From a bacterium (GTDB lineage Bacteria; Bdellovibrionota_G; JALEGL01), in assembly GCA_022763185.1 (NCBI GenBank), contig JALEGL010000008.1:1-64000 (forward strand): 64,000 nucleotides of DNA. The letters run 5' to 3'. Below the pieces are notes generated by a model that had not been told where the DNA came from, did no database searches, and saw only the letters and a list, made by a program, of their open reading frames with translations. Positions 7,384 through 15,818 of this stretch are shown here, piece by piece. How positions within the stretch are numbered: position 1 is the stretch's first letter; each line of letters opens with the position of its first letter. Made by a program: the position numbers and the translations under genes.

Positions 7384-7420
7384 TACCGAAATCTCCCCAA
7401 AGTAACCGGATACTTTTTTG
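7384..7420 (+). repeat. Composite short repeat, families A flank plus C
   Basis: ACCGAAATCT (7385-7394) is the flank seen in family A at 1496-1505. CAAAGTAACCGGATACTTTT (7398-7417) follows and is a palindrome (AAAGTA-ACCGG-ATACTTT) of family C. Related copies lie at 1459-1479, 14706-14726 and 54537-54567. Confidence 0.55.
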
Positions 7421-7464
7421 CTAAAAAATTTTTACAAATATAAAAGTTGTAGTAGAGTTAATTT

Positions 7465-8229
7465 GTGTTTTTATACCGCTACGTAATTAAATCACAACGT
7501 TTAGGATTTACTCTTGTTGAGATCATGATAGCAGTGGTTATTATTGGTGTATTGGCAGCTGTCACTGTCCCTGCATATCTAGAATATGTACAAAAATCGA
7601 GAGCTTCTGAAGGTGCTTTGGCAATTCGTTTTTTTTATGATGCTGAGCATGTTTTTGCCTCAAAAAACCAAATGTTTGTCAATGATTCTACTCATGGTCA
7701 GGTGCCATGTAGACCGAGTCCAAGGTTTGTCAGTATTTGTACAAAAAGCTTAGATGGAAGTACAATTAGAGATTACCCCCCTAGCATCAAACGCCCTTTT
7801 GTCATATATCATGATAACAATTATTTTACTTACAATCCTTCAACGAGAGTTTGCACGATGGATAACTATTATGGTCATCCAAAATTACTTAATCTTGGGG
7901 GAAATGGACCAACGAGATTCAGGGGAACGGAATACTATACAACGTTTCCTACACCTACTTTCTTTTTGGTGCGTGCCCGTCAAGATCAAGCATTGGTTGA
8001 TGAATACGGGGCATCTTTACCAAATACATTAATGATTACTGCAATTGCTGATTTAGATGGTGATAATGACGATGACGGCGTCTGGTGTGAAGGAGGAGGA
8101 GTTGGCTTATCTCCATCAGAATCATATTTTGATATTAAAAATCTGCATATCTATGCACGAGGAATGTATATTGATGTTTTAGGAGAAGTTAAGGGAACTG
8201 GAATGATTGTTGTTAATGAAAACGATTAA
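7465..8229 (+). CDS. Type IV pilin-like prepilin
   Basis: A 254-residue protein with a 14-residue leader ending in G, then FTLVEIMIAVVIIGVLAAVT. This is the prepilin peptidase site with Glu at +5 and the hydrophobic N-terminal helix of type IV pilins and type II pseudopilins. The C-terminal domain is larger than in a minimal major pilin. It has a DLDGDNDDDG acidic loop, likely Ca2+ binding, and four later cysteines. GTG at 7465 is the only start that keeps the leader; AGTAGAG lies about 11 bases upstream. No pilus assembly genes are nearby, so this is an orphan pilin. A secreted SGNH hydrolase follows 39 bases downstream and may be co-transcribed. Confidence 0.85.
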   Translation: MFLYRYVIKSQRLGFTLVEIMIAVVIIGVLAAVTVPAYLEYVQKSRASEGALAIRFFYDAEHVFASKNQMFVNDSTHGQVPCRPSPRFVSICTKSLDGSTIRDYPPSIKRPFVIYHDNNYFTYNPSTRVCTMDNYYGHPKLLNLGGNGPTRFRGTEYYTTFPTPTFFLVRARQDQALVDEYGASLPNTLMITAIADLDGDNDDDGVWCEGGGVGLSPSESYFDIKNLHIYARGMYIDVLGEVKGTGMIVVNEND

Positions 8230-8268
8230 TAATAGATAATAAAAAAACATTGTGAGAAAACTAATTTC

Positions 8269-9705
8269 ATGATACGTTGCGTTATTGTGATTAAGGGGCG
8301 AAGTATATCCGGTTTTATTTTATCAATGTGTCTGGTTTTATTTATAAATGCTAACGCACAAGAAAACCAATATAAAATAGGTGTTGTTGGGGACTCTATT
8401 AGTGCCGGATTTTTAACTTGGTCTAATAAAAAAGCATTTCCATATGTGTTAAGTGAATTTGCTAAACAAATTAGAAAAGATTTATCTCTTACGGCTATTG
8501 ATGCATTAGAAGGAAGATCATCCACAGAAGCCTTGATTCTTACTAAAAATATTATTCAGAATAATGATATCAATGTGTTGATACTTGAATTGGGAGGGAA
8601 TGATTTAATTTATCATCAAACTTTTGATGCAGAAAGCTATAAAAAAAATATAACTTCTGCAATTGATTATGCGCTCAACCAAAATATTAAAGTTGTTTTT
8701 ACACCTACAACTGTTCCAAATCATTTGATGGAAAGTCAAAGTTGGTTCGGTACAGATAAAGTGTTTAATTTAGAAGAAATTGAACTTTATCAAACTACAA
8801 ATGAAGCTATCTGCTTAGACTTTGAAGAAAATACTAGTTTTCATTGCTACCCAAATCTATTTTATACGCTAGAAAAAAAACACTTTTTTGATGCTGTTCA
8901 TCCTACAGCACTTGGGCATCGCATGATTGCGTACGAACTTTTAAAATGCATAAATGGTTTTATTCCGCCAAATAAAGAAGATTTTATCAAAGAGTTGGAT
9001 ATTAGTATGGTTGAGTCGGAGAATACAGCCTCTATAGGTCTTGGCGATTTGACAAACTACTTCATAACAAAAAATAAAATAAACTTATCTAAAGATTTGG
9101 AGACCTATCGGTTTGAAGTGTTTGAGAATCAGCAATTATGTACTGTAGGTGAAGAAACATTTTCTTTTCAAATTGATTCTGAATGGGATAACTTGTTTCG
9201 TTTTGCAGCTAAAGATGGAGAAGATAAAAATGTTTTTGAATATATTAAAAGAAAAAATAAAAGACGTATAGGTTCACGTAATGCAGTATTTATGAATAAA
9301 TTTTTAGACGTTGAGAATTATTACCTAGGGAACGTTGAATATAAAGCTGAAAAATTTATTACTTTAGCTCCTCAAATACTCAATTCTGTATGCCATCGTT
9401 TATCAAAAATTGATAAGAGAACAAAAATTGACTTATTTGAAATATTTTGGAGCATGTATCAACTTGATAAAGTCGCAACATATTTACTTACGAAAGCTCC
9501 AGATATAAAGCAACAGACTCAACTTAAGACAATAAAGCAAGCTGCAATGACAGTAAAAGATCGTTTGGTTGACAGAATCAATATACGTTTTAAAGCATTA
9601 AAATTATCTGCTGCAATTACAAAAAAACTGTACGAAAGTCTCAATCCTGAAGTTTTAGAATTTTTATCTGAAAATGGCTTTGCTGTTCCTAATGATTATA
9701 AATAA
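8269..9705 (+). CDS. Secreted SGNH/GDSL hydrolase with long C-terminal extension
   Basis: A 478-residue exported protein whose signal segment ends near residue 30 (NANA, then QENQ). SGNH block I is GDSISAG with nucleophile Ser43, block III is GGND (109-112), and block V is DAVHPTALGH with Asp208 and His211. It should be a periplasmic or extracellular esterase or acetylhydrolase; substrate unknown. The hydrolase domain ends near residue 230. The remaining 250 residues match nothing I recognise and are largely helical and charged. The ribosome site is weak (GTGAGAAAACT). Tight spacing to the prepilin gene suggests a shared transcript. Confidence 0.85.
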   Translation: MIRCVIVIKGRSISGFILSMCLVLFINANAQENQYKIGVVGDSISAGFLTWSNKKAFPYVLSEFAKQIRKDLSLTAIDALEGRSSTEALILTKNIIQNNDINVLILELGGNDLIYHQTFDAESYKKNITSAIDYALNQNIKVVFTPTTVPNHLMESQSWFGTDKVFNLEEIELYQTTNEAICLDFEENTSFHCYPNLFYTLEKKHFFDAVHPTALGHRMIAYELLKCINGFIPPNKEDFIKELDISMVESENTASIGLGDLTNYFITKNKINLSKDLETYRFEVFENQQLCTVGEETFSFQIDSEWDNLFRFAAKDGEDKNVFEYIKRKNKRRIGSRNAVFMNKFLDVENYYLGNVEYKAEKFITLAPQILNSVCHRLSKIDKRTKIDLFEIFWSMYQLDKVATYLLTKAPDIKQQTQLKTIKQAAMTVKDRLVDRINIRFKALKLSAAITKKLYESLNPEVLEFLSENGFAVPNDYK

Positions 9706-9857
9706 ATTTTTCTAAAGAAGTTGATTTTTTTGATAGGAAATTTGTTAGAAGCGAACCGACTTTTAATAAAAAATTGTGGACACTTGATACGTTTAAAGCT
9801 CTTGACCTAAGTTTTTGTGTAGGCAGTTAAAGAAATTTTGAAAAAGCTATTTTAGCA

Positions 9858-10517
9858 TTAGTGTGTTTTACGTAGGTGTTGTTTGAATGCCTTTAGTTTT
9901 TCTCTGCTTATTTTATCTTCTTCATTAGAACAGCGAAGAGATAGCAGTAAGGATGTTGTAGAGACTGGGTCTGTATCGTTTTCATAAGCCCAGTTATAAA
10001 GCATATCAATTTTATCCATTATTGAAGCTTCATTTATAAATAAATTGTTTTGATTTTCAATAAAATTATTCAGTTTATTTAATTGAATTAGGGTTTGTTC
10101 TTGATATTTGCGTTTACTTTTTTTATCCAAAATTATAGCTGATCCTGTGATAACAGCTCCCAATGAGTAGCCAATCGTTTTGTCTGTTGAATCTCTTGGA
10201 GTGTTATACCCATCTTCAATGCTTGGTATTTTAAAGCTTAAAGCAAAAATAAAAGCCGTAGGTAAAAAGATTGATTTAAAGGTGTGTTTTTCAAAAAAGC
10301 TTCTGGATACCTTTTGGATTGCATCTTGACAGGTACTTAAATCATCTAATTGATTAAGCATAAACGTATAGCTAGCAAGACCAGCGTTAATAAATTCGTC
10401 TGAATAAGGAGCTTGTTTTAAACTAAGGATATAATTTGTTTCGTTAACTTGAGCATGAACATAAAAAGGTAAAAGCATGTTAAACAAAGTAAAAGCTAAG
10501 AGTGTTTTTTTAAGCAT
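9858..10517 (-). CDS. Secreted protein of unknown function
   Basis: The frame opens at 10664, but the first 49 residues look untranslated. ATG at 10517 starts a good signal peptide (MLKKTLLAFTLFNMLLPFYV, then HAQ). The 219-residue product has a second hydrophobic stretch (IFLPTAFIFALSF) and a glycine-rich one (SLGAVITGSAIIL) around residues 82-125. The mature protein may therefore be membrane associated. The rest is polar and helical. No family recognised. It is divergent from adhC, with 281 bases between the starts. Confidence 0.6.
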   Translation of the reverse strand: MLKKTLLAFTLFNMLLPFYVHAQVNETNYILSLKQAPYSDEFINAGLASYTFMLNQLDDLSTCQDAIQKVSRSFFEKHTFKSIFLPTAFIFALSFKIPSIEDGYNTPRDSTDKTIGYSLGAVITGSAIILDKKSKRKYQEQTLIQLNKLNNFIENQNNLFINEASIMDKIDMLYNWAYENDTDPVSTTSLLLSLRCSNEEDKISREKLKAFKQHLRKTH

Positions 10518-10798
10518 TTTGAAAATATAGCTGCAACTTGTCATTAAGGTCAAGAGGAAAATAAAGTCACTAGACACACTAAGAGTTCTAGGGTGATCAA
10601 CTGAATTGGATTTATGTAAATCAAAAGTCTTGTAGCTATTTCTGGAACCAACAAACTTGAACAAGTGAGCTGCGGTGACATAAAAGCCAATATAAATATA
10701 TAGATCTATGATTTTTTAGTAGGTATTGGAGCTTTTGATAAACATATAGTATGTCAGGTGATAATAGTTTCATAAAATAATGTCACCAAGGAGTTGCA

Positions 10799-11908
10799 AT
10801 GAAAGTTAAAGCCGCCGTAGCCTGGAAGGCAGGAGAACCTCTTAAAATTGAAGAAATTGATTTAGAAATGCCAAAACGGGGTGAAGTTTTGGTTAAAATT
10901 ACCGCCAGCGGCGTCTGTCATACAGATGCATTTACTTTGTCTGGAGATGACCCTGAAGGCATTTTCCCTTCAATTTTAGGGCATGAAGGTGGCGGTATTG
11001 TTGAAGCTGTTGGCGAAGGCGTAACAACACTCAAACCTGGAGATCATGTGATTCCGCTGTACATTCCAGAGTGTAAAACATGTAAGTTTTGTCAATCTGG
11101 AAAAACCAACTTATGTCAAAGCGTGAGAGAAACCCAAGGTAAAGGCTTAATGCCGGATGGAACAACCCGTTTTTCAAAAGATGGCCAACCTATTTACCAT
11201 TATATGGGCGTATCCACTTTTGCAGAAAAAACAGTTGTTCCTGAAATTGCTTTGGCTAAAGTAAACCCTGAGGCCCCTTTAGAAAAAATTTGTCTATTGG
11301 GTTGCGGTGTTACCACGGGGATTGGCGCTGTTCTTAATACTGCAAAAGTAGAAGAAGGAGCTACTATCGCTGTCTTTGGTATAGGAGGCATTGGTTTGTC
11401 TGTTATTCAAGGGGCCAAAATGGCCAAAGCCAAAAGAATTATTGCTGTAGATATTAATCCAGATAAAAAAAAGATAGCCATGGATATGGGAGCCACTGAC
11501 TTTGTTAACCCCAAAGAAATTGAACAAAGTATTGTTGAAAAAATTGTGACGATGACTGAGGGAGGTGTGGACTATTCATTTGAATGTGTTGGCAATACAA
11601 AGTTAATGAGAGATGCTTTAGAGTGTTGCCATAAAGGTTGGGGACAGTCCATTATTATTGGTGTAGCAGGTGCTGGCCAAGAAATTAGTACCCGACCGTT
11701 TCAGTTGGTAACAGGCAGAGTATGGAAAGGCTCAGCGTTTGGAGGTGTCAAAGGACGCAGTGAATTGCCAGGTTTTGTGGAGAAGTATATGTCAGGAGAT
11801 ATTAACTTGGATGATTTGGTCACTTTTGAAATGCCAATAGAAGAGATTAATAAAGCCTTTGAGTATATGCATGACGGTAAAGCCATACGTTCAGTGGTAA
11901 AATTTTAA
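10799..11908 (+). CDS. adhC: S-(hydroxymethyl)glutathione dehydrogenase (class III alcohol dehydrogenase)
   Basis: It oxidises S-hydroxymethylglutathione, the adduct of formaldehyde and glutathione, to S-formylglutathione with NAD+, in the cytoplasm. The 369-residue length is standard. Catalytic zinc ligands are Cys40 and His62 (GHEGGG). The structural zinc has four cysteines at 92, 95, 98 and 106. The Rossmann motif is GIGGIGLS near residue 200. AAGGAG sits seven bases before ATG. fghA follows 21 bases downstream, so both steps of glutathione-dependent formaldehyde detoxification form an operon. No frmR-type regulator is adjacent. Confidence 0.95.
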   Translation: MKVKAAVAWKAGEPLKIEEIDLEMPKRGEVLVKITASGVCHTDAFTLSGDDPEGIFPSILGHEGGGIVEAVGEGVTTLKPGDHVIPLYIPECKTCKFCQSGKTNLCQSVRETQGKGLMPDGTTRFSKDGQPIYHYMGVSTFAEKTVVPEIALAKVNPEAPLEKICLLGCGVTTGIGAVLNTAKVEEGATIAVFGIGGIGLSVIQGAKMAKAKRIIAVDINPDKKKIAMDMGATDFVNPKEIEQSIVEKIVTMTEGGVDYSFECVGNTKLMRDALECCHKGWGQSIIIGVAGAGQEISTRPFQLVTGRVWKGSAFGGVKGRSELPGFVEKYMSGDINLDDLVTFEMPIEEINKAFEYMHDGKAIRSVVKF

Positions 11909-11929
11909 ATAGTTAGGAAGCGTAAGGTT

Positions 11930-12760
11930 ATGGATAAAGTTAAATCGCATCGATGTTTTTCTGGGGTTACAGAGTTTTACAAGCATTCATCTGAAATCAC
12001 GGGTACAGAAATGAATTTTTCTGTGTATCAACCCAGCAATGATATTAAAATAAAAGGAGGGTTAATTTGGTTGTCTGGCTTAACCTGCAATGAAGAAAAC
12101 TTTATTACCAAAGCCGGAGCGCAAAAGTTTTTAGACGAGCATGGGTTAATCATTATTTGTCCTGATACTTCTCCCAGAGGACTTAATTTAGAGAATGAGC
12201 ATGAAAGTTATGATTTTGGCTCAGGAGCAGGTTTTTATGTGGATGCAACCATTGATCCATTTAAAACCAATTACAATATGTACTCCTATATCAATGAAGA
12301 GTTGTATGCTTTATTTAATGAGCATTTTAAATTAAATGGTAATATTTCTATTTTTGGTCACTCTATGGGTGGGCATGGGGCTTTGACGCTTGGCTTGAAA
12401 AATCCAAGTAAGTATAAATCTATTTCTGCTTTTTCTCCGATTGTAAATCCAATGAACTGTGCATGGGGACAAAAAGCATTTAAAGGATATTTAGGAGACG
12501 ACCGCAAACAATGGGAAGCGTACGATGCTTGTGAGTTGTTAAAATCGGGGAAAAAACATGAACAAAGCATTTTAATTGATCAAGGTACTGCTGATGAATT
12601 TTATCCTGAGCAGTTGTTGACTCAAAACTTTGAACAGCTTGCACAAGAATATCAGCAAGGCTTACAAGTCAATTACCGTGAAGGTTTTGATCATTCATAT
12701 TACTTTATTGCCTCGTTTGTTGAAAACCATATTAAACACCATGCCAAGTATTTAGGATAA
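11930..12760 (+). CDS. fghA: S-formylglutathione hydrolase
   Basis: A 276-residue esterase-D family alpha/beta hydrolase that splits S-formylglutathione to formate and glutathione, the second step after AdhC. The nucleophile elbow is GHSMGGHG with Ser145. LSGLTCNEENF and PDTSPRGLN are the conserved N-terminal oxyanion and substrate segments, and GFDHSYYFI carries the catalytic His. AGGAAG is about 10 bases before ATG. It is the last gene of the operon. A weak inverted repeat (12789-12809) lies past the stop. Confidence 0.95.
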   Translation: MDKVKSHRCFSGVTEFYKHSSEITGTEMNFSVYQPSNDIKIKGGLIWLSGLTCNEENFITKAGAQKFLDEHGLIIICPDTSPRGLNLENEHESYDFGSGAGFYVDATIDPFKTNYNMYSYINEELYALFNEHFKLNGNISIFGHSMGGHGALTLGLKNPSKYKSISAFSPIVNPMNCAWGQKAFKGYLGDDRKQWEAYDACELLKSGKKHEQSILIDQGTADEFYPEQLLTQNFEQLAQEYQQGLQVNYREGFDHSYYFIASFVENHIKHHAKYLG

Positions 12761-12785
12761 AGCAATTACAAAATAGCAATAGCGC

Positions 12786-12814
12786 GTTACCTATTTGTGT
12801 TGAATAGGTTTAAC
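12786..12814 (+). terminator. Possible terminator after fghA
   Basis: ACCTATT (12789-12795) and AATAGGT (12803-12809) form a 7-bp stem with a 7-base loop, flanked by GTT and TTAAC that extend the pairing. The T-run is poor, so termination strength is uncertain. Confidence 0.35.
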
Positions 12815-12940
12815 TGTGGATAAAATGAATATTTTCAGATCTGAGTCTGTTATGCATTGGCTGGACTGGATTATTCATAAGATTATTTTGCATAACTAAA
12901 GTAAGATTGTTTTTTTTATTTAACATGTTAGTAAAATCTT

Positions 12941-13879
12941 ATGGGACATTTAAGACAGGGTGTATGGAAAAGTGGAGATGTTGTTACCAGCAATGATCAA
13001 GGTGAATTTGATAGAGAAAAAACAACGTTTAGAGAGTCCATTTCATTGGATCATCCACAGTTTAAGCCTGAAAAAAACAGATATCACTTGTATGTAAGCT
13101 ATGCATGCCCTTGGGCACATAGAACGCTAATTGTGAGGGAACTAAAAGGTTTAAATGATATTATAGATGTCAGTGTGGTTCATCCAGACATGCTTGAGCA
13201 TAGTTGGACATTTGATTCAAGTTTTGAAGGGGCTACAGGCGATCAACTCTACGGATTGAATTATTTGTATCAAATCTATCAAAAATCTGATCCAAACATA
13301 AGCTGCAAGGTTACAGTTCCAGTTTTATGGGATAAAAAAACCGAACAAATTGTTAACAATGAATCTTCAGAAATCATGAGGTTATTCAACACTTCATTTG
13401 ATGATTTTACAGATTCATCCTTAGATCTCTACCCAAAGCACCTTCAAAGTCAGATTGATAGTATCAATGAATGGGTCTATAAAGATATCAACAATGGGGT
13501 CTATAAAACAGGCTTTGCACAAAATCAAAAAGCTTATGAAAAATCTTTTAAAGCATTGTTTGCAGCTTTGGATAGAGTAGATACTATTTTGGAAAAAAAT
13601 GATTATCTTGTGCAAGGCACGCTCACTGAAGCAGATATTAGGCTTTTTACCACGCTAGTACGTTTTGATTCCGTGTATTACGTCCACTTTAAATGCAATG
13701 GTCGACGTATAAAAGACTATCCCAATATTTCTAAGTATTTTTTAAAAATGCTTAATACTCCTGAGATATTACGAACAGTTGACCAAGATCATATCAAAAG
13801 ACACTACTATTTTTCTCATGATTTTATCAACCCCAAACAAATTGTTCCATTGGGGCCATTGGATTTAAATAATAGCTAA
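12941..13879 (+). CDS. Glutathionyl-hydroquinone reductase (Xi-class GST, YqjG/ECM4 type)
   Basis: It reduces glutathionyl-hydroquinones using glutathione, in the cytoplasm. The 312-residue length fits the family. The thioredoxin-like N-terminus has the signature YACPWAHRTLI with catalytic Cys56, and VPVLWDKK followed by NNESSEIMR is the cis-Pro and glutathione-binding part. The helical GST C-domain carries LTEADIRLFTTLVRFD. ATG 12941 gives the usual MGxLRQGxW start. It stands alone but lies beside the glutathione-dependent formaldehyde operon, consistent with a glutathione-making cell. Confidence 0.9.
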   Translation: MGHLRQGVWKSGDVVTSNDQGEFDREKTTFRESISLDHPQFKPEKNRYHLYVSYACPWAHRTLIVRELKGLNDIIDVSVVHPDMLEHSWTFDSSFEGATGDQLYGLNYLYQIYQKSDPNISCKVTVPVLWDKKTEQIVNNESSEIMRLFNTSFDDFTDSSLDLYPKHLQSQIDSINEWVYKDINNGVYKTGFAQNQKAYEKSFKALFAALDRVDTILEKNDYLVQGTLTEADIRLFTTLVRFDSVYYVHFKCNGRRIKDYPNISKYFLKMLNTPEILRTVDQDHIKRHYYFSHDFINPKQIVPLGPLDLNNS

Positions 13880-13938
13880 AACATTTTGGATGATTGATTC
13901 ATTGTTGAGTTAGGTTAAAACAATCAGTTGACTTGTAA

Positions 13939-14673
13939 TTATTTTTTTTGGAAGAAAGAAGATTTTTTTATAGCTTCACATTGTGATTTTGATATCTTTT
14001 TTTCTTTAGCAGAATGTGAAAGGTAAAGTTTTTTATTTTTTTCAGCTTCCTTAGTGCTATATGTATTGAGCAAAATATGTAAAAGTTCATGTGTTAAGAT
14101 GCTATGGCTATCACTGTAATATTTTTCTTCAGAACAATCGTATGCGCCTTTGCTTAACCAAATACTGTTACTTAAATTTTTTTCTTCCCCATTTAAGCCA
14201 AATCCATCAATAAAGTATGGTGCAAAAGAAACGCCATCATCAAGGCAGCTTAGTTGTAAATCTTGGTTAACAAAATAAACTGGAATGGATTGTGGGTGAT
14301 GAAGTTCAAGCACCTTAACCAAGTTAAGCATCTTATTGTAATCCCGAGGGGATATTTTTATTTGCTGAGTACTATCTTCATTTTGAATATGAAAAGAATA
14401 TAGGTTTATTTTGCCAAATTCTATGTCACAAAAATCTATAAACTGTTGCTTGGTTTTATCTATGAGTTCATCTATACTGTTTTCATCCCATCGGCTTTGT
14501 TCAAAAAAAATTAAATCTAGGTTAATTGAGCCTCTACCAGAGAATAGAGTCTCTTGGTTGCTAAGTGTAAGACTGCTTCTATTCTGCGCAAATAAACTGA
14601 ATATATAAAGTGCAGCAAAGATTAAACCCAAATAAAACAATGGTTTAGTGTTTTTGGATGGCATCATACTCAT
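13939..14673 (-). CDS. Membrane-anchored protein with HExxH motif, putative metallopeptidase
   Basis: A 244-residue protein with one N-terminal membrane segment (about residues 11-29) and the rest outside the cytoplasm. HELLH at 195-199 in the context SILTHELLHILLN is a typical zinc-peptidase helix. His220 in LYLSH is a possible third ligand, but the usual downstream Glu or Met-turn is not obvious. Peptidase activity is therefore a motif-based guess. No specific family is recognised. No clear ribosome site precedes ATG 14673. A family C repeat lies in the divergent gap to 14780. Confidence 0.6.
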   Translation of the reverse strand: MSMMPSKNTKPLFYLGLIFAALYIFSLFAQNRSSLTLSNQETLFSGRGSINLDLIFFEQSRWDENSIDELIDKTKQQFIDFCDIEFGKINLYSFHIQNEDSTQQIKISPRDYNKMLNLVKVLELHHPQSIPVYFVNQDLQLSCLDDGVSFAPYFIDGFGLNGEEKNLSNSIWLSKGAYDCSEEKYYSDSHSILTHELLHILLNTYSTKEAEKNKKLYLSHSAKEKKISKSQCEAIKKSSFFQKK

Positions 14674-14705
14674 ATATTAAGCAATTTTTGTACCAAGGCT
14701 TAATA

Positions 14706-14726
14706 AAAAAATATCCAATTACTTTG
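14706..14726 (-). repeat. Short repeat, family C, copy 3 (degenerate)
   Basis: The reverse complement reads CAAAGTAATTGGATATTTTT, close to CAAAGTAACCGGATACTTTT at 7398. It sits in the 106-base gap between two divergent genes. Confidence 0.35.
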
Positions 14727-14779
14727 TTTGATTTTATCATAAAGTGGTCTTTTTTTTTATAATCACTTAGTCTGTTGCA

Positions 14780-15802
14780 ATGATAATTCCAAAAAAACGA
14801 CTGTTTTTAGATTATTTGCCAAAAGGGTATTTTTTAGATCTGGATAATCAAGAAGATTTGTTTAGCTATTTAAAAAATAAAGAATGGTTTACTCCTGATG
14901 AACAGATTATAAAAGTAAATAAAGCTGGTGAAGGTAATATGAATTTCACCATACGTATTCAGACAACAAAAAAATCATATATTTTAAAACAAGCCCGGCC
15001 ATGGGTAGAAAAATTTCCTGAAATTGAAGCCCCTATACAAAGAAATTATGTTGAAAAAGCATTTTATGATCAAGTTGCGCAAGATGAGTTTTTAGCAACG
15101 CAAATGCCCAAAGTATTGCAAGATGATAAAGAGTCCTGCCTTTTACTTATGGAAGATCTTGGTAAAGGTAAAGACTACTTGGAGCTTTATCAGGGTAAAA
15201 AAATCACTGATCAAGAAACAGAGCAGTTATTTCATATTTTAAAACGTTTGCATGCATTAAAAGTTCATGACAGCCAGTCTTTTTTAAATGATAGAATGCG
15301 AGAGCTAAACCATGCCCATATGTTTGCTATTCCATTTCAAAATAACAATGGACTTAATCTAGACCAAATAACACCAAGTTTAGAAAATATTAAGGCTGAA
15401 ATTATAGAAGACCAGAATCTATTAAAAAACATTAATGATTTAGGAGAGCGTTACTTAAACTCTAGTAGCGGCAGTTTACTGCATGGTGATTTTTATCCGG
15501 GCAGTTGGCTGCAAACAAGTTCAGGTATAAAAGTACTTGATCCTGAGTTTTGTTTTTTAGGTGAAAAAGAGTTTGATTACGGAATCATGTATGCTCATTT
15601 AATAATTGCGAATCAGAACCTAGCTATGTTTGAAACAATAAGTCATGCATTGAATATGTCTTTGCTATCAAGATATGCTGGGGTTGAGATATTAAGACGT
15701 TTGCTTGGCTATGCTCAGCTTCCATTAAAAATGGACTTACAAGAAAAAGAAAAGCTTATACAACGTGCCATATTTTTATTAAATTCCTCTAGTACTGAAT
15801 AA
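14780..15802 (+). CDS. APH-fold sugar kinase, 5-methylthioribose kinase-like
   Basis: A 340-residue soluble kinase. The nucleotide loop is KAGEGNMNF (48-56) with the ATP lysine in ILKQA (Lys70) and the hinge MEDLG (124-128). The catalytic loop HGDFYPGSW starts at 235 and the metal motif DPEF at 254, followed by EKEFDYG. MtnK proteins share GNLNF, KQA, HGD...GS and DPEF, which makes methylthioribose or a related sugar the best guess. It is shorter than typical MtnK (about 390 residues) and could act on another alcohol. A secreted nucleoside hydrolase starts 16 bases downstream, an operon that suggests salvage of a nucleoside-derived sugar. Confidence 0.65.
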   Translation: MIIPKKRLFLDYLPKGYFLDLDNQEDLFSYLKNKEWFTPDEQIIKVNKAGEGNMNFTIRIQTTKKSYILKQARPWVEKFPEIEAPIQRNYVEKAFYDQVAQDEFLATQMPKVLQDDKESCLLLMEDLGKGKDYLELYQGKKITDQETEQLFHILKRLHALKVHDSQSFLNDRMRELNHAHMFAIPFQNNNGLNLDQITPSLENIKAEIIEDQNLLKNINDLGERYLNSSSGSLLHGDFYPGSWLQTSSGIKVLDPEFCFLGEKEFDYGIMYAHLIIANQNLAMFETISHALNMSLLSRYAGVEILRRLLGYAQLPLKMDLQEKEKLIQRAIFLLNSSSTE

Positions 15803-15818
15803 AATCAAGAGAAATCAA

